This document shows positions 1 through 12,627 of a stretch of DNA of 64,000 bases, piece by piece. The notes beneath the pieces are model-generated. The model made no database searches. It saw only the letters and a program-made list of their open reading frames with translations, and was not told the origin of the DNA. Source of the DNA: Proteromonas lacertae (taxonomy: Eukaryota; Sar; Bigyra; Opalinata; Proteromonadidae); assembly GCA_002245135.1 (NCBI GenBank), contig NGBS01000299.1, positions 144,357 through 208,356 of the forward strand. Reading direction: 5' to 3'. Each line of letters opens with the position of its first letter. Position 1 is the first letter of the stretch. The position numbers and the translations under genes were made by a program.

Positions 1-678
1 CAAAAATATTGTAGAGTTCCTGCTTTTAAAGCTTTGGATTATGCATTATTGAATAGTAAAGAGAATTGTGATAGTTTTATTGAAAATGATGGAATAAAAT
101 ATCTATTTCCTGCTTTTATGGGTAAAGGAAATAAACACTCTTTAAGAAAGAAGAGTGAATATGAAAATGATGTTGAAGAACATATAATTTCTGTTATTGA
201 TACACTATTTAGTTATTATGATAATGAAACTAACAAAACAACATTTGAAAGATTAGTTAAAAAATTCAATGAAAATGAGTTTGAAAAATGTGATAGACTG
301 ATTGAATTATTTGATAAATATTGGAAACTGGTTAGTAAAATAAATAAGCAAACTATAAATCAAACATTAAAAGATGAAATGAATGAAGATGAAGTTGCTG
401 AACAAGTATATTTGGCAAAACTTAATGCTGGGTTATTTACTATGCAGAAATGCGTTGTAATTATTGGTACTTTGTTATTTTATAAGCCACTTAGTGATCA
501 TATTGCTAGGAAATGTAAAGAACAAAATATTGATATTAATACAATTAAAGTTACATTGGAGGATTATTATGATAGTTTGAATGAAGGAATTGAAGATATG
601 AATGAAGATGATTTAAATGATTTGAAGAAGACCAAAAATAGGATATTAGATATACTATTAATTATAAAATCATTGTAA
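1..678 (+). CDS. CTNNBL1: CTNNBL1 (beta-catenin-like protein 1), C-terminal part
   Basis: The gene runs in from the left edge; the frame is open from base 1 and ends at TAA 676-678, giving about 225 residues. It begins with CRVPAFKALDYALL, close to the CRVPALKALDYAM stretch of CTNNBL1. It continues with FPAFMGKG, an EEHIISVIDTLF segment, FERLVKKFNENEFEKCDRLIEL (family: LNKFTENDSEKVDRLMEL), and EVAEQVYLAKLNAGLFTMQ (family: EEFYLRRLDAGLFVLQ). In other eukaryotes CTNNBL1 is an armadillo-repeat nuclear protein associated with the Prp19/CDC5L spliceosome complex. The end lies where the family normally ends, so the C terminus is intact. No intron is visible in this part. Confidence 0.9.
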   Translation, partial: QKYCRVPAFKALDYALLNSKENCDSFIENDGIKYLFPAFMGKGNKHSLRKKSEYENDVEEHIISVIDTLFSYYDNETNKTTFERLVKKFNENEFEKCDRLIELFDKYWKLVSKINKQTINQTLKDEMNEDEVAEQVYLAKLNAGLFTMQKCVVIIGTLLFYKPLSDHIARKCKEQNIDINTIKVTLEDYYDSLNEGIEDMNEDDLNDLKKTKNRILDILLIIKSL

Positions 679-1162
679 TTATTTTTTATTATTCTTCTTT
701 GTTTTTCATTTAATTTAAAAATAAATAACAAAATCAATATAATTAACATATATTATAAACTTTCACATTTTTTACTTTTCAGTTGGTTTATGACTTGCAT
801 GATCACTACTTTTAGAACAATTACACTTTCATCACTATTGCCACTTATATATTTGTTAAGTTGTTATAAAGTTAAATTTTCGTTTTGGTCTAATTAAAGA
901 AATATCTGGATTTAGAGTACTGTTGTATTATGATGAGATATTGTTGTATATTGACTTTTTTGGTAATTTAGATTCAATCCTGCTTAAGCCAGATTTAGGT
1001 ATATATAAATAGTTGAAGTGTTAGAAAAAAATATAACTATGTAATAAAAACCGTTTTTTATATTTTGTTAAGTGTATTTGTGTAAATTATGTAAAAATTT
1101 TGTTAATTGTAATACACTTTATACACTGTATTTTGAGTATTTGTGTTATTTTTAAAGAATTT
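679..1162. other. Intergenic, 484 nt
   Basis: AT-rich spacer between CTNNBL1 and the macroglobulin-like gene. I see no convincing coding exon, RNA gene or repeat. It should hold the 3' end of the first gene and the promoter of the second. Confidence 0.5.
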
Positions 1163-4100
1163 ATGGAATCTTTCAAAATCTCTCTTGATGTTCTTGAAAA
1201 ATACGCTTTTGCAGAAGTATTTTTTGTATGTTTATATTTCTAGGACAGAAGCGAGTATTTAAGAAGTATTGATGCTGAAACTAGTCAGCCTTTGTTATTA
1301 GTATAAATACTTCTATTATCATTATTATTTGTTATAGCTGTTGGATTTACTTCACTCTCCTAAAGAAAATGAGAAAAAAATTAGAAATCTTGTAGGAGGG
1401 AAAGTAGGTGTATTTAATCACAATGAAGCTATTGAAAAATTAGTCAATTATCGTATTAAGATGAATGGAACTGAAGATGAAGTAGTAAAGTTCTTAATAG
1501 AAGAGTGGCATCTGCAATTTAACTTTAATAAGCCAGTATTAAATATTTGTAATAATAATATATAATAGACAAAAGGTAATTCAACAAACATTTCAGAATT
1601 ACAAGATGAAAATGTACCAAACGCTGTTGATGATGAGAAAATCAAGTATCCTGCTCAGTTAAAAACAATTTTAGATGATAAAAACTCATTATTTAAGTTA
1701 GAAATGTTGATTAATTATGTAGATATTCATAACAAAGACTTTTGTGAAGATTTATTAAAAGGACAATTTCAGTGTAAAATTGAAAAAGATGAGAGAATGA
1801 AAATAATCAAGTATCTCTATGAACAAGAAGTTTTAATCGAATTAGAAGGATATATGAAGTATATAAAAGAATTATTAAAAGAGATAGAATATTGCAATTG
1901 TATATGTTATGATAAACTGACAATAAGTGATTTAGAAGATTTAATAAAGAATAATTCAATTGTATTATCACAAGATGTCTTCATAATTCATTACATTATT
2001 GAATTAGGAAGTGATATAAACAAGAAGAGTGATGATTATAAGGAGAAAGTAAAGATTTACTTTGAAAAGTTGTTAAAGTTTAACAAATTATTACCATCTG
2101 AAGAAAAGAGTATTACTTATAGTGTTTTATATTCTATATTATATACAAATATAATATTAAACAATGATTTTGATGATAAATTATTCAAAGAGTGGATGAA
2201 AGCAGGTAAAACATACACTACCCATTTTCCATTTGATGATAATAAGATTAAAGCATATAATGATGATTCTGAAAGACAAATTTTCAACTGTATTATGAGA
2301 AATGTTGGATTAGACGGTGAAGTAGATAAATGTGGAATTACTAAGTTAATATATAAATACTTCTACCATTATTATGAAATGAATAAATCAATTGATGATT
2401 TTAGCAGTTATGTTAAGAATGATTGGTTTAATAGACAGAAATATACTTTAAATGTATATTTTGATAGAGAAGTTACTGCCAGTTTGAAATATTTAAATGA
2501 TAAAGGTTTTGCAGATACAGTAGAATCAATTGAATTAGAAATCGATGATTTTAACAGGACATACTTCCATGAAAATGAAACAATCGAAGTAACATGTTTC
2601 TTGAAGAACATTCCAGAATTAGAAATAAAAATGTTTGAAATTAATACACTAGAATTTAAAAAAGTATATATATTATTCTAATTATTGTTATTTTGAATAG
2701 AGTAAAAAGTCATTAAATGAGTGGATTAAAGGAAATGAATTAGATGGATTAATACCATCTTATGTAGATAAAAAAGACTATAACAACATCAAACATCATG
2801 TTTTACATAAAGAGTTATTCAGATTTGATAATATTATATTCAATGGTGTTTATGTTATTGAATTAACAGGAAATGGTCATCAAAGTAGAATATTGGTCAA
2901 TAGAGGTGAAATTAATTACATTAAGAAAGTAACACCAGATGGTTATTTGTTTAACTTATTAAATGAATATAATTTACCATGTGATAATGAAAAATGCTCA
3001 ATAATAATGAATGACAAAGAGTATAAATACAAGTAAAGAATGTAATGGAATATTAATACCATTCATACATAAAGATAATGATAGTTCAAATAATGATTTA
3101 TATTTATGTGTAAAAGAGAAGAATGAATCAGCTAATAATACCAATCATATATATTCAATACCATCTAATTGTTATTTACATCCTGAATCTTATGAATTAA
3201 GAATTGGTATGTTATTGAATAATGAACATGTATTACAAGGAAAACATAATAATCAGTTTATTATCCATCCTTTGTTATTGTTACAAAGTCAATATGAATG
3301 TTCATTATCATTATTACATAATATATCAATAGATATAGAATTACACTATTTAGATGATAGTAGAAGTAATCAACATATCAACATCAAAGAATTATTAGAT
3401 AAAATTGACATAACTCCATATATAACCATAGATGATAATTTGGTTGATATAAATGTGAAAATGGAAGGCGAAATGGTTATTAATTATGAAAAAGTAAAGA
3501 TCAGTGGTTGTTGCAGTTATAATTATGATAGAAACAGTCAAAAGAACATAATAACTCCATATTTAAGAATTAACAACAGTGGTAATTATGAGTTGAAAAT
3601 CTTAGGTCAAAATGGAGAAATAATCAAAGATTTTATAACCAATATAATATTCTTCAATACTGGCTTTTATATACCAATAAAATATACTCTTAAAAGTAAT
3701 GAGAATGGTATTATTGAATTAGGCAAATTGAAAAATATCAAAAAGTTAGTAGTAGAAAATGTAAGTATAGAAATACCAAAACATAGAGTAGAATATCCAG
3801 ATGATGTATCTTGTTTAGAAAGTGATGAAAATCAAATTGAATTGCCATTTAATAAAGAATTATATAGGTATTCGTTATTCTCATGTTGTAAAAGAACTAA
3901 TTACAATAATAACATTGAAGTGAATGATACAAGTATGATTATTAAAGGTTTAAAAGAAGGAGAATATCTATTAAACATCTTCAATAAGGAATTAGTCAAA
4001 ACAATTCATTTACACATATTGAGCAAAGAGAGTGTAGAATTGAATAATTATTACTTATCTAAATGTATGGTAATAGAAAAAAGTAAAATAACAAAATATA

Positions 4101-7100
4101 GTTTAATACTACCACCTGTAATTAATGATGATAAAATCAAAATAAAAGTGAATAATTTCAACAATACATGTCAGATACATGTTTTGTGGAATTACTTTGT
4201 TAATAATTACGATATAAATGTATTACCAAAAGTTAGAAACTATTTGTTGAAAAATCAATCATATAAATATGAAACTGCCATATTGAACAATCGTAGACTT
4301 AGTGATGAATATGTATATGTAAAGAAGCGTAAGTCATATCAGTTAGGTAATTTACAGAATAGACCATCATTAATATTAGTAGAAGATAAAGTAAAACCAA
4401 TTACTGTTAAATCTGCAAAAGTTTCTAATGGAAGTGGATTTGAATCATCATGTGATTCATCATGTAAGCCATGTATGTGTTCTGCTGGAGGAATGGGAAT
4501 GGGAATGGGAATGGGTTGTGGTTATCGTGGTGTTAATGTCAGTAATGGTACTGGTGGTATTATAAACAAACAAATATATCCAAATTTCTTAAAACCATGT
4601 TTAATTGATTTTTATAATTGTGATGTTAATGATGATGGTTATATAGAAATACCAAAGAATGAATTACCTTTCTTTGATAATGGTGGTTGTTTAACTATAA
4701 TAGATCTTGATAATGATATTGGTAGTTGTTACAGTTATTCTGTTGATGATATAAAGAAAGAGAATCAACCATTTAGAAATCTTACAATCAAGAATAGAGT
4801 TGATGTGAATTGTCATTTGACATTATGTAGAGTAATAGAACCAAAATACAAAAATGAAGAAATGATAGTTAATACAGGAGATGAATATAAGATTATCGAT
4901 AGTTTACAGGATGTATATTCAATATTCAGTAGTTGTCATAAAGTTAATGAAAATGAATTGAACAAATTCAGATTCTTAGTACATTGGAGTGATTTGAGTG
5001 AAAAAGAGAAGTTAGATAAATATAATGAGAATATTTGCCATGAATTGAACTATTTTATTTACAAGAAAGACAAAGAATTCTTCAACAAATACATATTACC
5101 ATTCATTAGTAATAAACTTGAAAAGAGTTTTGTTGATCTTTATTTGTTAAATTCAAATCTTGATGATTATTTACAATTAAAGAATTTCAAAGAATTGAAT
5201 GTATTTGAAAAATGTTTGCTTTGTGAAAGACTTAATGAAAAAGGAAAATATATATTCAATCAAATAAGAGATGAGTTATTTGATAAGATAGAAGATGCTA
5301 ATGAATTTAATAGAATATTTGAAATAGTTTTCAAAATCAATAATGAGATAAATGAAGAAGATTCAAGTGAAGAAGAAGAAGAACCATGTGAAGAAGAAAA
5401 TGAAGAAGATCATGAAGAAAATTCTTATAGATCAATAAATTCATTTGCAAAATATGCTCCTACTTCACAATCATACAGATCATCTGAAATGGTGTTAAAA
5501 AAAGCAGTAAAGAAATGTAAAGCACCAATCCAAGCAAGAAGTAGAATGTTAAGAGGAGTTCCAACTCCTGGATTGATGATGGCTAGAATGGCAGTAACAA
5601 ATGATGAGATGATACCTTATCAAAAGCAACCAAAAACTCAACAAATAGTAGAAATGTCATATTATAACCATCATAGTTCAATTCAACCAAATTTACTGAA
5701 AGTTACAAAATATTGGGAAGATTATTGTGGATATATATTGAATCATAATAAAGATGAATTATTCTTAAGTAAACATTTCTGTTATGAAGATAATTCCATA
5801 AATGATATAATATTACTGTTAGCAACATTAGATTTACCATTCAAAGTAGATAAAAGTGTAGAATATGTAAGTGAAAGTGAAGTGAATAAAATGGTAATGA
5901 AAAGTGATGTTATAGTATTCAAAAAGAGTTATAAAGAAGTTGATGGAAAAACAGATGAAAGAAATGTCTCATTATTATGTAAATTCTATGATCCAAAAGA
6001 TAAAAAGGAAATAATCAATGGAGTGTCATATCCAAAATATAAAAAAGATAATAACTATTTAAGTGGTGTAGAGTATGGCTATTGTATTTATATATCAAAC
6101 TATTTACCAATAAACAAAACATATAATATATTAATATCATTCCCTGAAGGAAGTATACCAATAGGTGGTTCATTATCAACATATTCAAAAATTGTTACTA
6201 TCAGATCATTTGAAACTCAAAAGATAGAATTAGGTAATTTTTATTTCCCAAATGAAGGTAAATATAAATTATATCCTTGCCATGTTAGTGGATTAAATGG
6301 TGATTTAGAAGGTTGGTGTGAAGCATATGAGTTTAATGTAACAAAAGAGAAAATCAGTATTGATGAAAATTCTTGGTTAGATGTGTCAAGTAATGGTAAT
6401 AATGATCAAATTATGAAATATTTAAAGAATCATTCATTAGAATCTGTTGATTTGAGTAATATCTATTATAAATTGATAGATAAAGAGTTTTATGAAATAA
6501 TGATGAAATATTTAGAAGATAATTTACATTATGATGAAACAATATATAGCTTTAGTTTATATCACAATGATAAAAGAAGAATATCTGATTATTTATCCAA
6601 CAACAAACAGTTAATTGATATTCTATTACCATATAGTGAAAATACAATCCTGAAAGTAGATGGATATGAGAAATTGTTGCATTATCAACACACTGAATAT
6701 AATCCATTCATCAATCCAAGAATTCATACTTTAAAACAAATACCCAGAATAACAAGTGATGAAATGAAGAAAACATTAAATGATTTCTATTTATATGTTA
6801 GTAGTAAGAAAGTGTTAAATGATCATGATTATTATATCCATATTTATTATTTATTATTACAAGATCGAATTAAAGAGAGTGAAGAAATATTCAATAAATA
6901 TATAGTGAAAGAAAGAAAGGATGGTATTCCAATTCCAAAGAATGAAGATTATAGATTACAATTTGATTATTTGTGTTGTTATTTTGATTGTTTCAAACTT
7001 ACTCCAGAGTGTAGTAATGAAATAAGTAAAAAGTATTTAGATTATGGAATTGAAAGTTGGCGTACTTTATTTAAAAGAATATACAATACAGTTAATAATA

Positions 7101-7738
7101 ATACAAATGATATAAGCAGTTATAAAGATCGTGAAGATAGACAATTACATGTTTCATCAATTACACCATCTTTAGCAATGAAGATAGATGCAAATGAAAA
7201 TCAGTTGATAATCTCAAGTAATAACCTAGAAGAATGTCAAATCAATTATTATATTATTGATACAGAATTGTTATTTAGTGATACACCATTTTTAAAGAAG
7301 ATTGATTCATCAGTATATAATTATGTCTATCCCAATTACAGTGTAATTCAAAAGATAAGTGAAGAACATATGAAAATACCAATATTGGATGAATTTAAAA
7401 AGAAAACAGGAATAATTGAAATAGTTTATAATGGAAATCAAGTTCATGAATTATATAATTATTGCTTATTCAGTGTGATGATAAAAGAGAATATGGGAAT
7501 ATTGCAGATAATAGAGAATGAAAATCACAAACCATTACCTTGTGCTTATATAAAAGTATACAGCAAAGATGAGAATGATAAAGCTGAGTTTTATAAAGAT
7601 GGATATAGTGATTTGAGTGGTAGATTTGATTATGCTTCGATTAGTACAGATCAAATGGATAATGCTGTTGAATTTGGCATTTTAATTATGAGTGAAAATC
7701 ATGGAAGTTATATTACACAAGCAAAAGTGCCTAAGTAA
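1163..7738 (+). CDS. Giant alpha-2-macroglobulin-like protein with C-terminal DGYxDxxGxFDY domain
   Basis: Five exons are separated by introns 1217-1243, 1301-1337, 1536-1568 and 2664-2700, all GTAT..TAG, followed by one long exon. The product is about 2,145 residues. Start ATG 1163 gives MESFKISLDVLEKYAF. Exon 5 encodes GVYVIELTGNGHQSRILV and then NDKEYKYK; the frame then meets TAA at 3034 and must shift +1 to continue KECNGILIPF. This resembles the 'RGVFVIEL..GxSSRALIRKG' and 'GKEY....G.ILIPF' blocks of large macroglobulin-like proteins of protists. The C terminus (about 7530-7735) carries KPLPCAYIKVYSKD and KDGYSDLSGRFDYASI, a recurrent terminal module of that family. A Met/Gly run (4490-4520) and an acidic run (5350-5420) are low complexity. 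No signal peptide is evident, and I see no thioester CGEQ motif. Family assignment is from memory of motifs; function is unknown. Confidence 0.7.
3031..3037 (+). other. Putative +1 frameshift site AAG-TAA-A
   Basis: Frame 1 is open to AAG 3031-3033 and stops at TAA 3034-3036. Skipping T3034 gives AAA GAA TGT and the 1,567-residue downstream frame. The downstream frame itself is closed by TGA at 3008-3010, so the shift must lie within 3011-3036. The only GT-AG alternative is a 13-nt intron (3021-3033), far below the sizes seen here, and it would delete the family-conserved KEYK. Confidence 0.65.
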
Positions 7739-7858
7739 GATTTTTTGTTATTCTCTTATTTCACATTATTTTTATATTAAAAGTTCTTTATTTATTTATC
7801 ATACAAAAAATACATCAAACAGAATATGAAAAAATAATGTTAAAAAGAAAATATACTT

Positions 7859-8836
7859 TTACATTTTTTTATTCTTCTTTGATTTTCTCTCCACTACATC
7901 ATTGTTTTTCTATATACAAAGATTAATAAATATATGATATACTCTTTTCATTGGTTTATTTTCATTATCTATATTCTCTGGTTTAACTTCTTTTGATTTC
8001 TTTGTTTTTTTCTTATTTACTTTCTTTGATGTTTTTGATTCTTTCATTTCTAATTCTTTACTATCATTCTTTACTTTTTCATTACTCTTTTCCTGTTGTT
8101 TCTTTGATTTCTTTGATTTTTTCTTTGTTTTTTCTTCTTCTTTTTCTTCTTCAATTTTATCGGTTTCATTTTCTACTTTCTTTGATTTTTTTGCTTGTTT
8201 ATTCAATTTCTTTTGGTTCTTTTCAGACTTCTTACTCTTTGGTTTTTCTTCTTCATCATCATAATCATTTTCATCTTCCAATATAGTTTTATGAGGTTTT
8301 TTATCTTTTTCGTTCTTTTCTTCATCACTCTCTATTATTGATTCTATAAACTCATAATCACCTTCATCATCATCATTCAATTCAGCTTTTGCTTTTTTTT
8401 CTGCTTTTAATTTTTCTTTTTCCTCTTGGTCTTTGAGCATTTGATCATATATAACTTTCATCTTTAAATATCTCTTACCATGTATGTGTTTTTCAACAAT
8501 TTCTGGAATCTATTAGTAAAAAAATAGCTATAATGAAATATACTTTCACTAATGTTTGATGTGTTACATTACAGAACATTTTCTTAGGGTCTGTTTTATG
8601 AGGAACTATATAGGGTAATAATGCATCAAAATCATATTCGGCACTAAAATAAAATATGGTGATCATTTATACGCTTGTTTAGCAGCTTGAAATTTCTTTG
8701 TTTTCATATATTCTTCAACAGCTTCAATAGTTGCTGGAATATCGTGGTTAGTATATTTGCATCTCACTTTACCATGATCTGTCACTTCAAAAAATGTAAA
8801 TTTTGTTAAAAAAATGTCAAAATCAGCGTCACTCAT
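7859..8836 (-). CDS. SURF2: SURF2 (Surfeit locus protein 2) homologue
   Basis: Start is the minus-strand ATG at 8836; introns 8644-8672, 8510-8543 and 7910-7942 (GTAT..TAG) are removed; 293 residues; TAA ends at 7859. The N-terminal half has both SURF2 blocks: GKVRCKYTNHDIP (family RKVRCxLTGHELP), then AEYDFDALLPYIVPH (family FDYAEFEPHIVPS), then KMFCNVTHQTLVKIPEIVEK and HIHGKRYLK (family QLFCKLTLRHINKCPEHVxxHxxGRRYQRA). The C-terminal 150 residues are a Lys/Glu-rich tail. In mammals SURF2 is nucleolar and linked to 5S RNP and ribosome biogenesis. The gene converges on the macroglobulin-like gene with a 120-nt gap. Confidence 0.88.
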
Positions 8837-8989
8837 GAGAAATTATGAATGAATAAATGTCTCAAAAAATATAGTCGTTTAATAGAAATAGTCATTTTCT
8901 TTGATTGTGAATTATTTAAAGTGATTGAATAAAAATCAACAATCCAAATAATATTACACAAAGTATATTTATAAAATGAAAAGACTATA

Positions 8990-10187
8990 TTACCTTTTTA
9001 TTTGCGGTCTTGGTATAACTATTCTTGGAGGTTTATGACTATCAGATAGTTTTAATCTGGCTTGTGCTAACAAAACTCCTTCATACAATAGCTTCCATTT
9101 AGGTTTATTCTGTTCATATCTTATCAACCAATCTTGATATTCAGCATTTCCAAGCATTAGCTCCACTCTATGTTTATAAGCTTCCTCTTCTTGATGTTTT
9201 CTTTCAGCTAAAGATAACCAAAAATTCAGTATGTCATTAACATAGTTCTTACATCCATATTCAGGTAAATTCACATCAATTGCAGTATGATACATCAAAG
9301 GAGATACAGCAATTGAATTAACTAGGGATTCTGTCATTTCTTGGAATTGTTCTTCTGTTATTGACATTTTCTTTTGAATTGTATTTGGATATTCATTTCC
9401 CCTTGGAGAATCTGATATACTATCCATTTTAAAATGCATTCTTAATTCAGCTAGTGGATTTGTAGTTTTAGGCCTTTGATAAGGAGATAAAGCTGGTAAA
9501 TGGCTAATTGTGGTTTTAGGTGCTGTATAAGGTCTATCTAACGGTTCAAACTTCTGTGTGGATAATCTACCAAAATCTACTATCAAACCAAGTTTATTTG
9601 TATCGATTGGGGTTGTAGTGACTTGATTGTCTTTTTCTTCTTCTTCGTTATGTGGCAATAGTTCTGGATGTTTCTTTGGTAAAAACAGTGGTGAATCTAT
9701 ATCTCTAATACCTATACGCCATGCAAACCATCCTTTAACAAAATTCCTCAGCAACCTCCATCTAGTAACCCCTGTTCTTTTTTGTACAAAGTTGGAAAAG
9801 TGAAATCTTTTATTACTTTCATCTCTATATTCTTGAGTCGATGATCTAATAATAAAATAAAAAAAGACATACGATTTCAACAGTTTTTGTAGTCTTTGGT
9901 TATAATTTGGCATGCAATGCGGCAAAGAGTGTTTCATATATCTTGGAGCATCTAATAGAATGAAATATAATAAAAATACCTAAACGAGTCTTTCCGTGTG
10001 GTATATTTGAATTTCTATTAGTAAAAGATATTTCATTGACTTGTTTAGTTGCTAATATAATCCTATTATGCCTTTCTATATCAATGTTTGAGTTAGGTGA
10101 ATTAAGAGAAGATGCATTCTTTCGATTAGGCGTTCGTGATGTTCTTGATCTTCTTGCTATTGAAGGTAGTTGTTGGGAAGATCTCAT
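8990..10187 (-). CDS. Conserved-looking protein of unknown function
   Basis: Not recognised. The minus-strand ATG at 10187 opens MRSSQQLPSIARRSRTSR. Introns 9952-9979 and 9846-9872 are GTAT..TAG; spliced length is about 379 residues, ending at TAA 8990-8992. The protein has a basic Ser/Arg-rich N terminus. A block with RTGVTRWRLLRNFVKGWFAW is rich in Trp and Arg. A Pro/Thr-rich middle follows, then a helical C-terminal region with FWLSLAERKHQEEE and YQDWLIRYEQNKPKWKLLYE. Trp and charged-helix content suggest a structural or cytoskeletal partner, but that is inference. The final codon context AGG-TAA-T is identical to the EXD2 shift site; here the following frame gives nothing recognisable, so TAA is taken as a true stop. 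An ATG at 10247 is an alternative start. Confidence 0.65.
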
Positions 10188-10319
10188 TTTTAACCCAACA
10201 AATAAAAAACGAATAATTTGTATTTCTATGTATTTGTATTTATGCATAATAGATTTTAAGAAATATGATTATTTCATGATATAAACATAATAACAAATAA
10301 TCAAATCTAAAAATTAATA

Positions 10320-12446
10320 TTATATTGCTTTAGCTATTTCAAAACAAATATAAATTTCATTCCACAACAATGGCGATACTAATGACCAAGGAAATGCAAC
10401 CATTCCCATTCTAAAGCAAAACATGAAAAATCCAAATGCGATCAACATTAACATCACATATTTTGCTAATTTAAACATATATTTCACAACAGAAGTTGAT
10501 ATTGAATTTATATCATTTTTATTATTACAGAATAACAAATAAAACAAGGATGGAATATATATTGCAATAGCCAAAGCAGTATTCCAACAACTTCCATCAA
10601 TAGTACCACTTAATATTCCTTTATAAATGAAATAACTACCAAATTTTCCCCATACAAAACCATATTCATCATTCAAATCATCAAATAATATTGGACCAAA
10701 TGGAATATACATTAATAAATAATAGAAATAATATAACAAGTGTTTGGTATTGTAAAATTTTAAACTTCGATATATTACATAATTGAGTAATTCTTTTAAT
10801 ATATTGTTATTAACAACCCACTTTGGATAATCCAATATCTCAATTAAATCATTTCTATATCTTATTAAACTCTATTATAATAATATAAATATATATATTA
10901 ATACTTTTTCAAATGTTTCTTTATGATCAAATTTTACTGATAGTTTTTTATTCCAACTAATCATTATTAAGAAAAATATCCAAAATAATATTTCCATAAT
11001 ATCAAAGCCAATTCGAGGAATTAAATGAAAATAAGTTGTCATAAATAAAGTTGCAAAACCTTCCTTATATAATTCACTATCTTCACCATTTAAACTGTAA
11101 TATTGTGATGATTTCACACATTCAGAATCAACACATACTTCAATTTCTAATAAATGTTTTCCTTTTAAATACTTCTCATTTGGATATTTCATTGAATAAA
11201 TGTTCTTCTCATTCCTTAATTCACCTTTTATCTCTTCATTATCAATTCTTACTGTTATTTTCTTATCCTTCATTTCACCAAATACCAAAAATCGAATAAT
11301 TCCTGAATTCTTCATTCTACATAATGGTTCTGTTTCACTTACGAATTCCATATTTTTAGGACTTAATATCAATATTGTAGGTTTAGCTAAATAAGTATTA
11401 ATATCAGTATCTACAAATGATATTAAATCATTATCAATTCCATAAATTCGAAAACTATTCATTTATAATAATAATAATAACTGTAATATATATACTGTCC
11501 ATGTAGTTTAAAATCTCTCATTTCCATTTCCCAATATGGAGAAACATTTCTATGTTTCTAAATAATAATAATATTAATAAATATACAGCAATATAAGGAG
11601 CTAAACCACCATGCATATGTCCTAATATATAAATTGACACTTTATGAGATGATAATATTGTCATTAAATCATTTCCTTTACTACTTTTCATTGATATATC
11701 AGTCATTCTAATAGGATGATGAACAAATATGAATGTATGATTAGCAGGCTTATCTAATAATAATTCCAATTTATCTAATCTTTCTTTTGTTATTAACCCA
11801 AATGAAGATAACATTATTGCACTACCTATTTTAATTAATAATAATATATATAATATACATTGATTACTAGTAGTATCCATTCCAATAAAATGATAAGAAC
11901 CGTGACTTGTATTTTTATAAAAATCATACACTTCTCCTCTTTTAAATTTACCTGTTACAGAATAATCATAAAAGTAATTTGTATTCTTGTTTTTTACACA
12001 ATCATGATTGCCTTTCACATCATACCAATAACTTGAATTGTATAAATTATGTTCAGTCAAGAATTCTTCATATTCTTCCCATTCTTTCATAATGGGATAA
12101 GCTATTATTTAACAATCATCATTAATACTTCTGAAATATGGTGCTTTTCCATTAGTAATATCTCCAGTCACAATTACATGAAATGGATTTACTGAAGGTA
12201 ATATCTTATCTCCAAATAACTTCAATCTTTTATATTGATCAGCTCGTTCAATTTCTTGAAGATGAATATCTGATATTTGAATGAACCACAGGATATCATC
12301 ATTATTTTCATCTAAAAAATGAAAACAAAATAAAAAAATAAAATACTAAACTGACAGTCATCTTTTCTAAGATTATTTTGCCATGGATGAGGTAGAGAAT
12401 AAGAAAATGTAATGAAATAGCATAAGATGAAAAAAGAACACTTCAT
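10320..12446 (-). CDS. TMEM62: TMEM62-like membrane metallophosphoesterase
   Basis: Seven exons (introns 12312-12346, 12102-12128, 11826-11858, 11558-11586, 11455-11495, 10872-10904) give 642 residues from the ATG at 12446. An N-terminal signal or anchor (CSFFILCYFITFSYSLPH) precedes a calcineurin-type phosphoesterase domain: ISDIHLQE, TGDITNGK, WYDVKGNHD, FVHHPIRM and ILGHMHGGL. These match D-x-H, GDxxD (here GDITN), GNHD and GHxH. Next comes RDFKLHGHFRIYGIDNDLIS, the family's DWK...YRIFAFDHDLFS block, ending ETEPL. The C terminus has about five hydrophobic segments, including FGSYFIYKGILSGTID, which matches the TMEM62 pattern. The phosphatase domain is probably lumenal; its substrate is unknown. 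It is divergent from the gene at 12628, with a 181-nt shared promoter region. Confidence 0.85.
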
Positions 12447-12627
12447 ATTCAAAATATTCTAAAACTGAAACGATCAAAAATTCAAAAACTTTTTGTATTG
12501 GGATGACAAAAATGTTATTTGCATTAACCAGTTTTTCATTTTTTCATTTTTTCATTTTTCTAATTAATTATCATTTTTCTAGATTATTTAAAATATTAAA
12601 TTGAATTAACCTCTAGTAATAAATATA

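Noticed and set aside
10036-10284. Plus-strand open frame opposite the unknown gene at 8990-10187
   Set aside because: It lies antisense to a spliced coding exon and shows no domain or start support.
12102-12128. In-frame TAA in the TMEM62-like gene
   Set aside because: It lies inside a 27-nt GTAT..TAG intron; removal gives the family spacing between GDITNGK and EWEEY.
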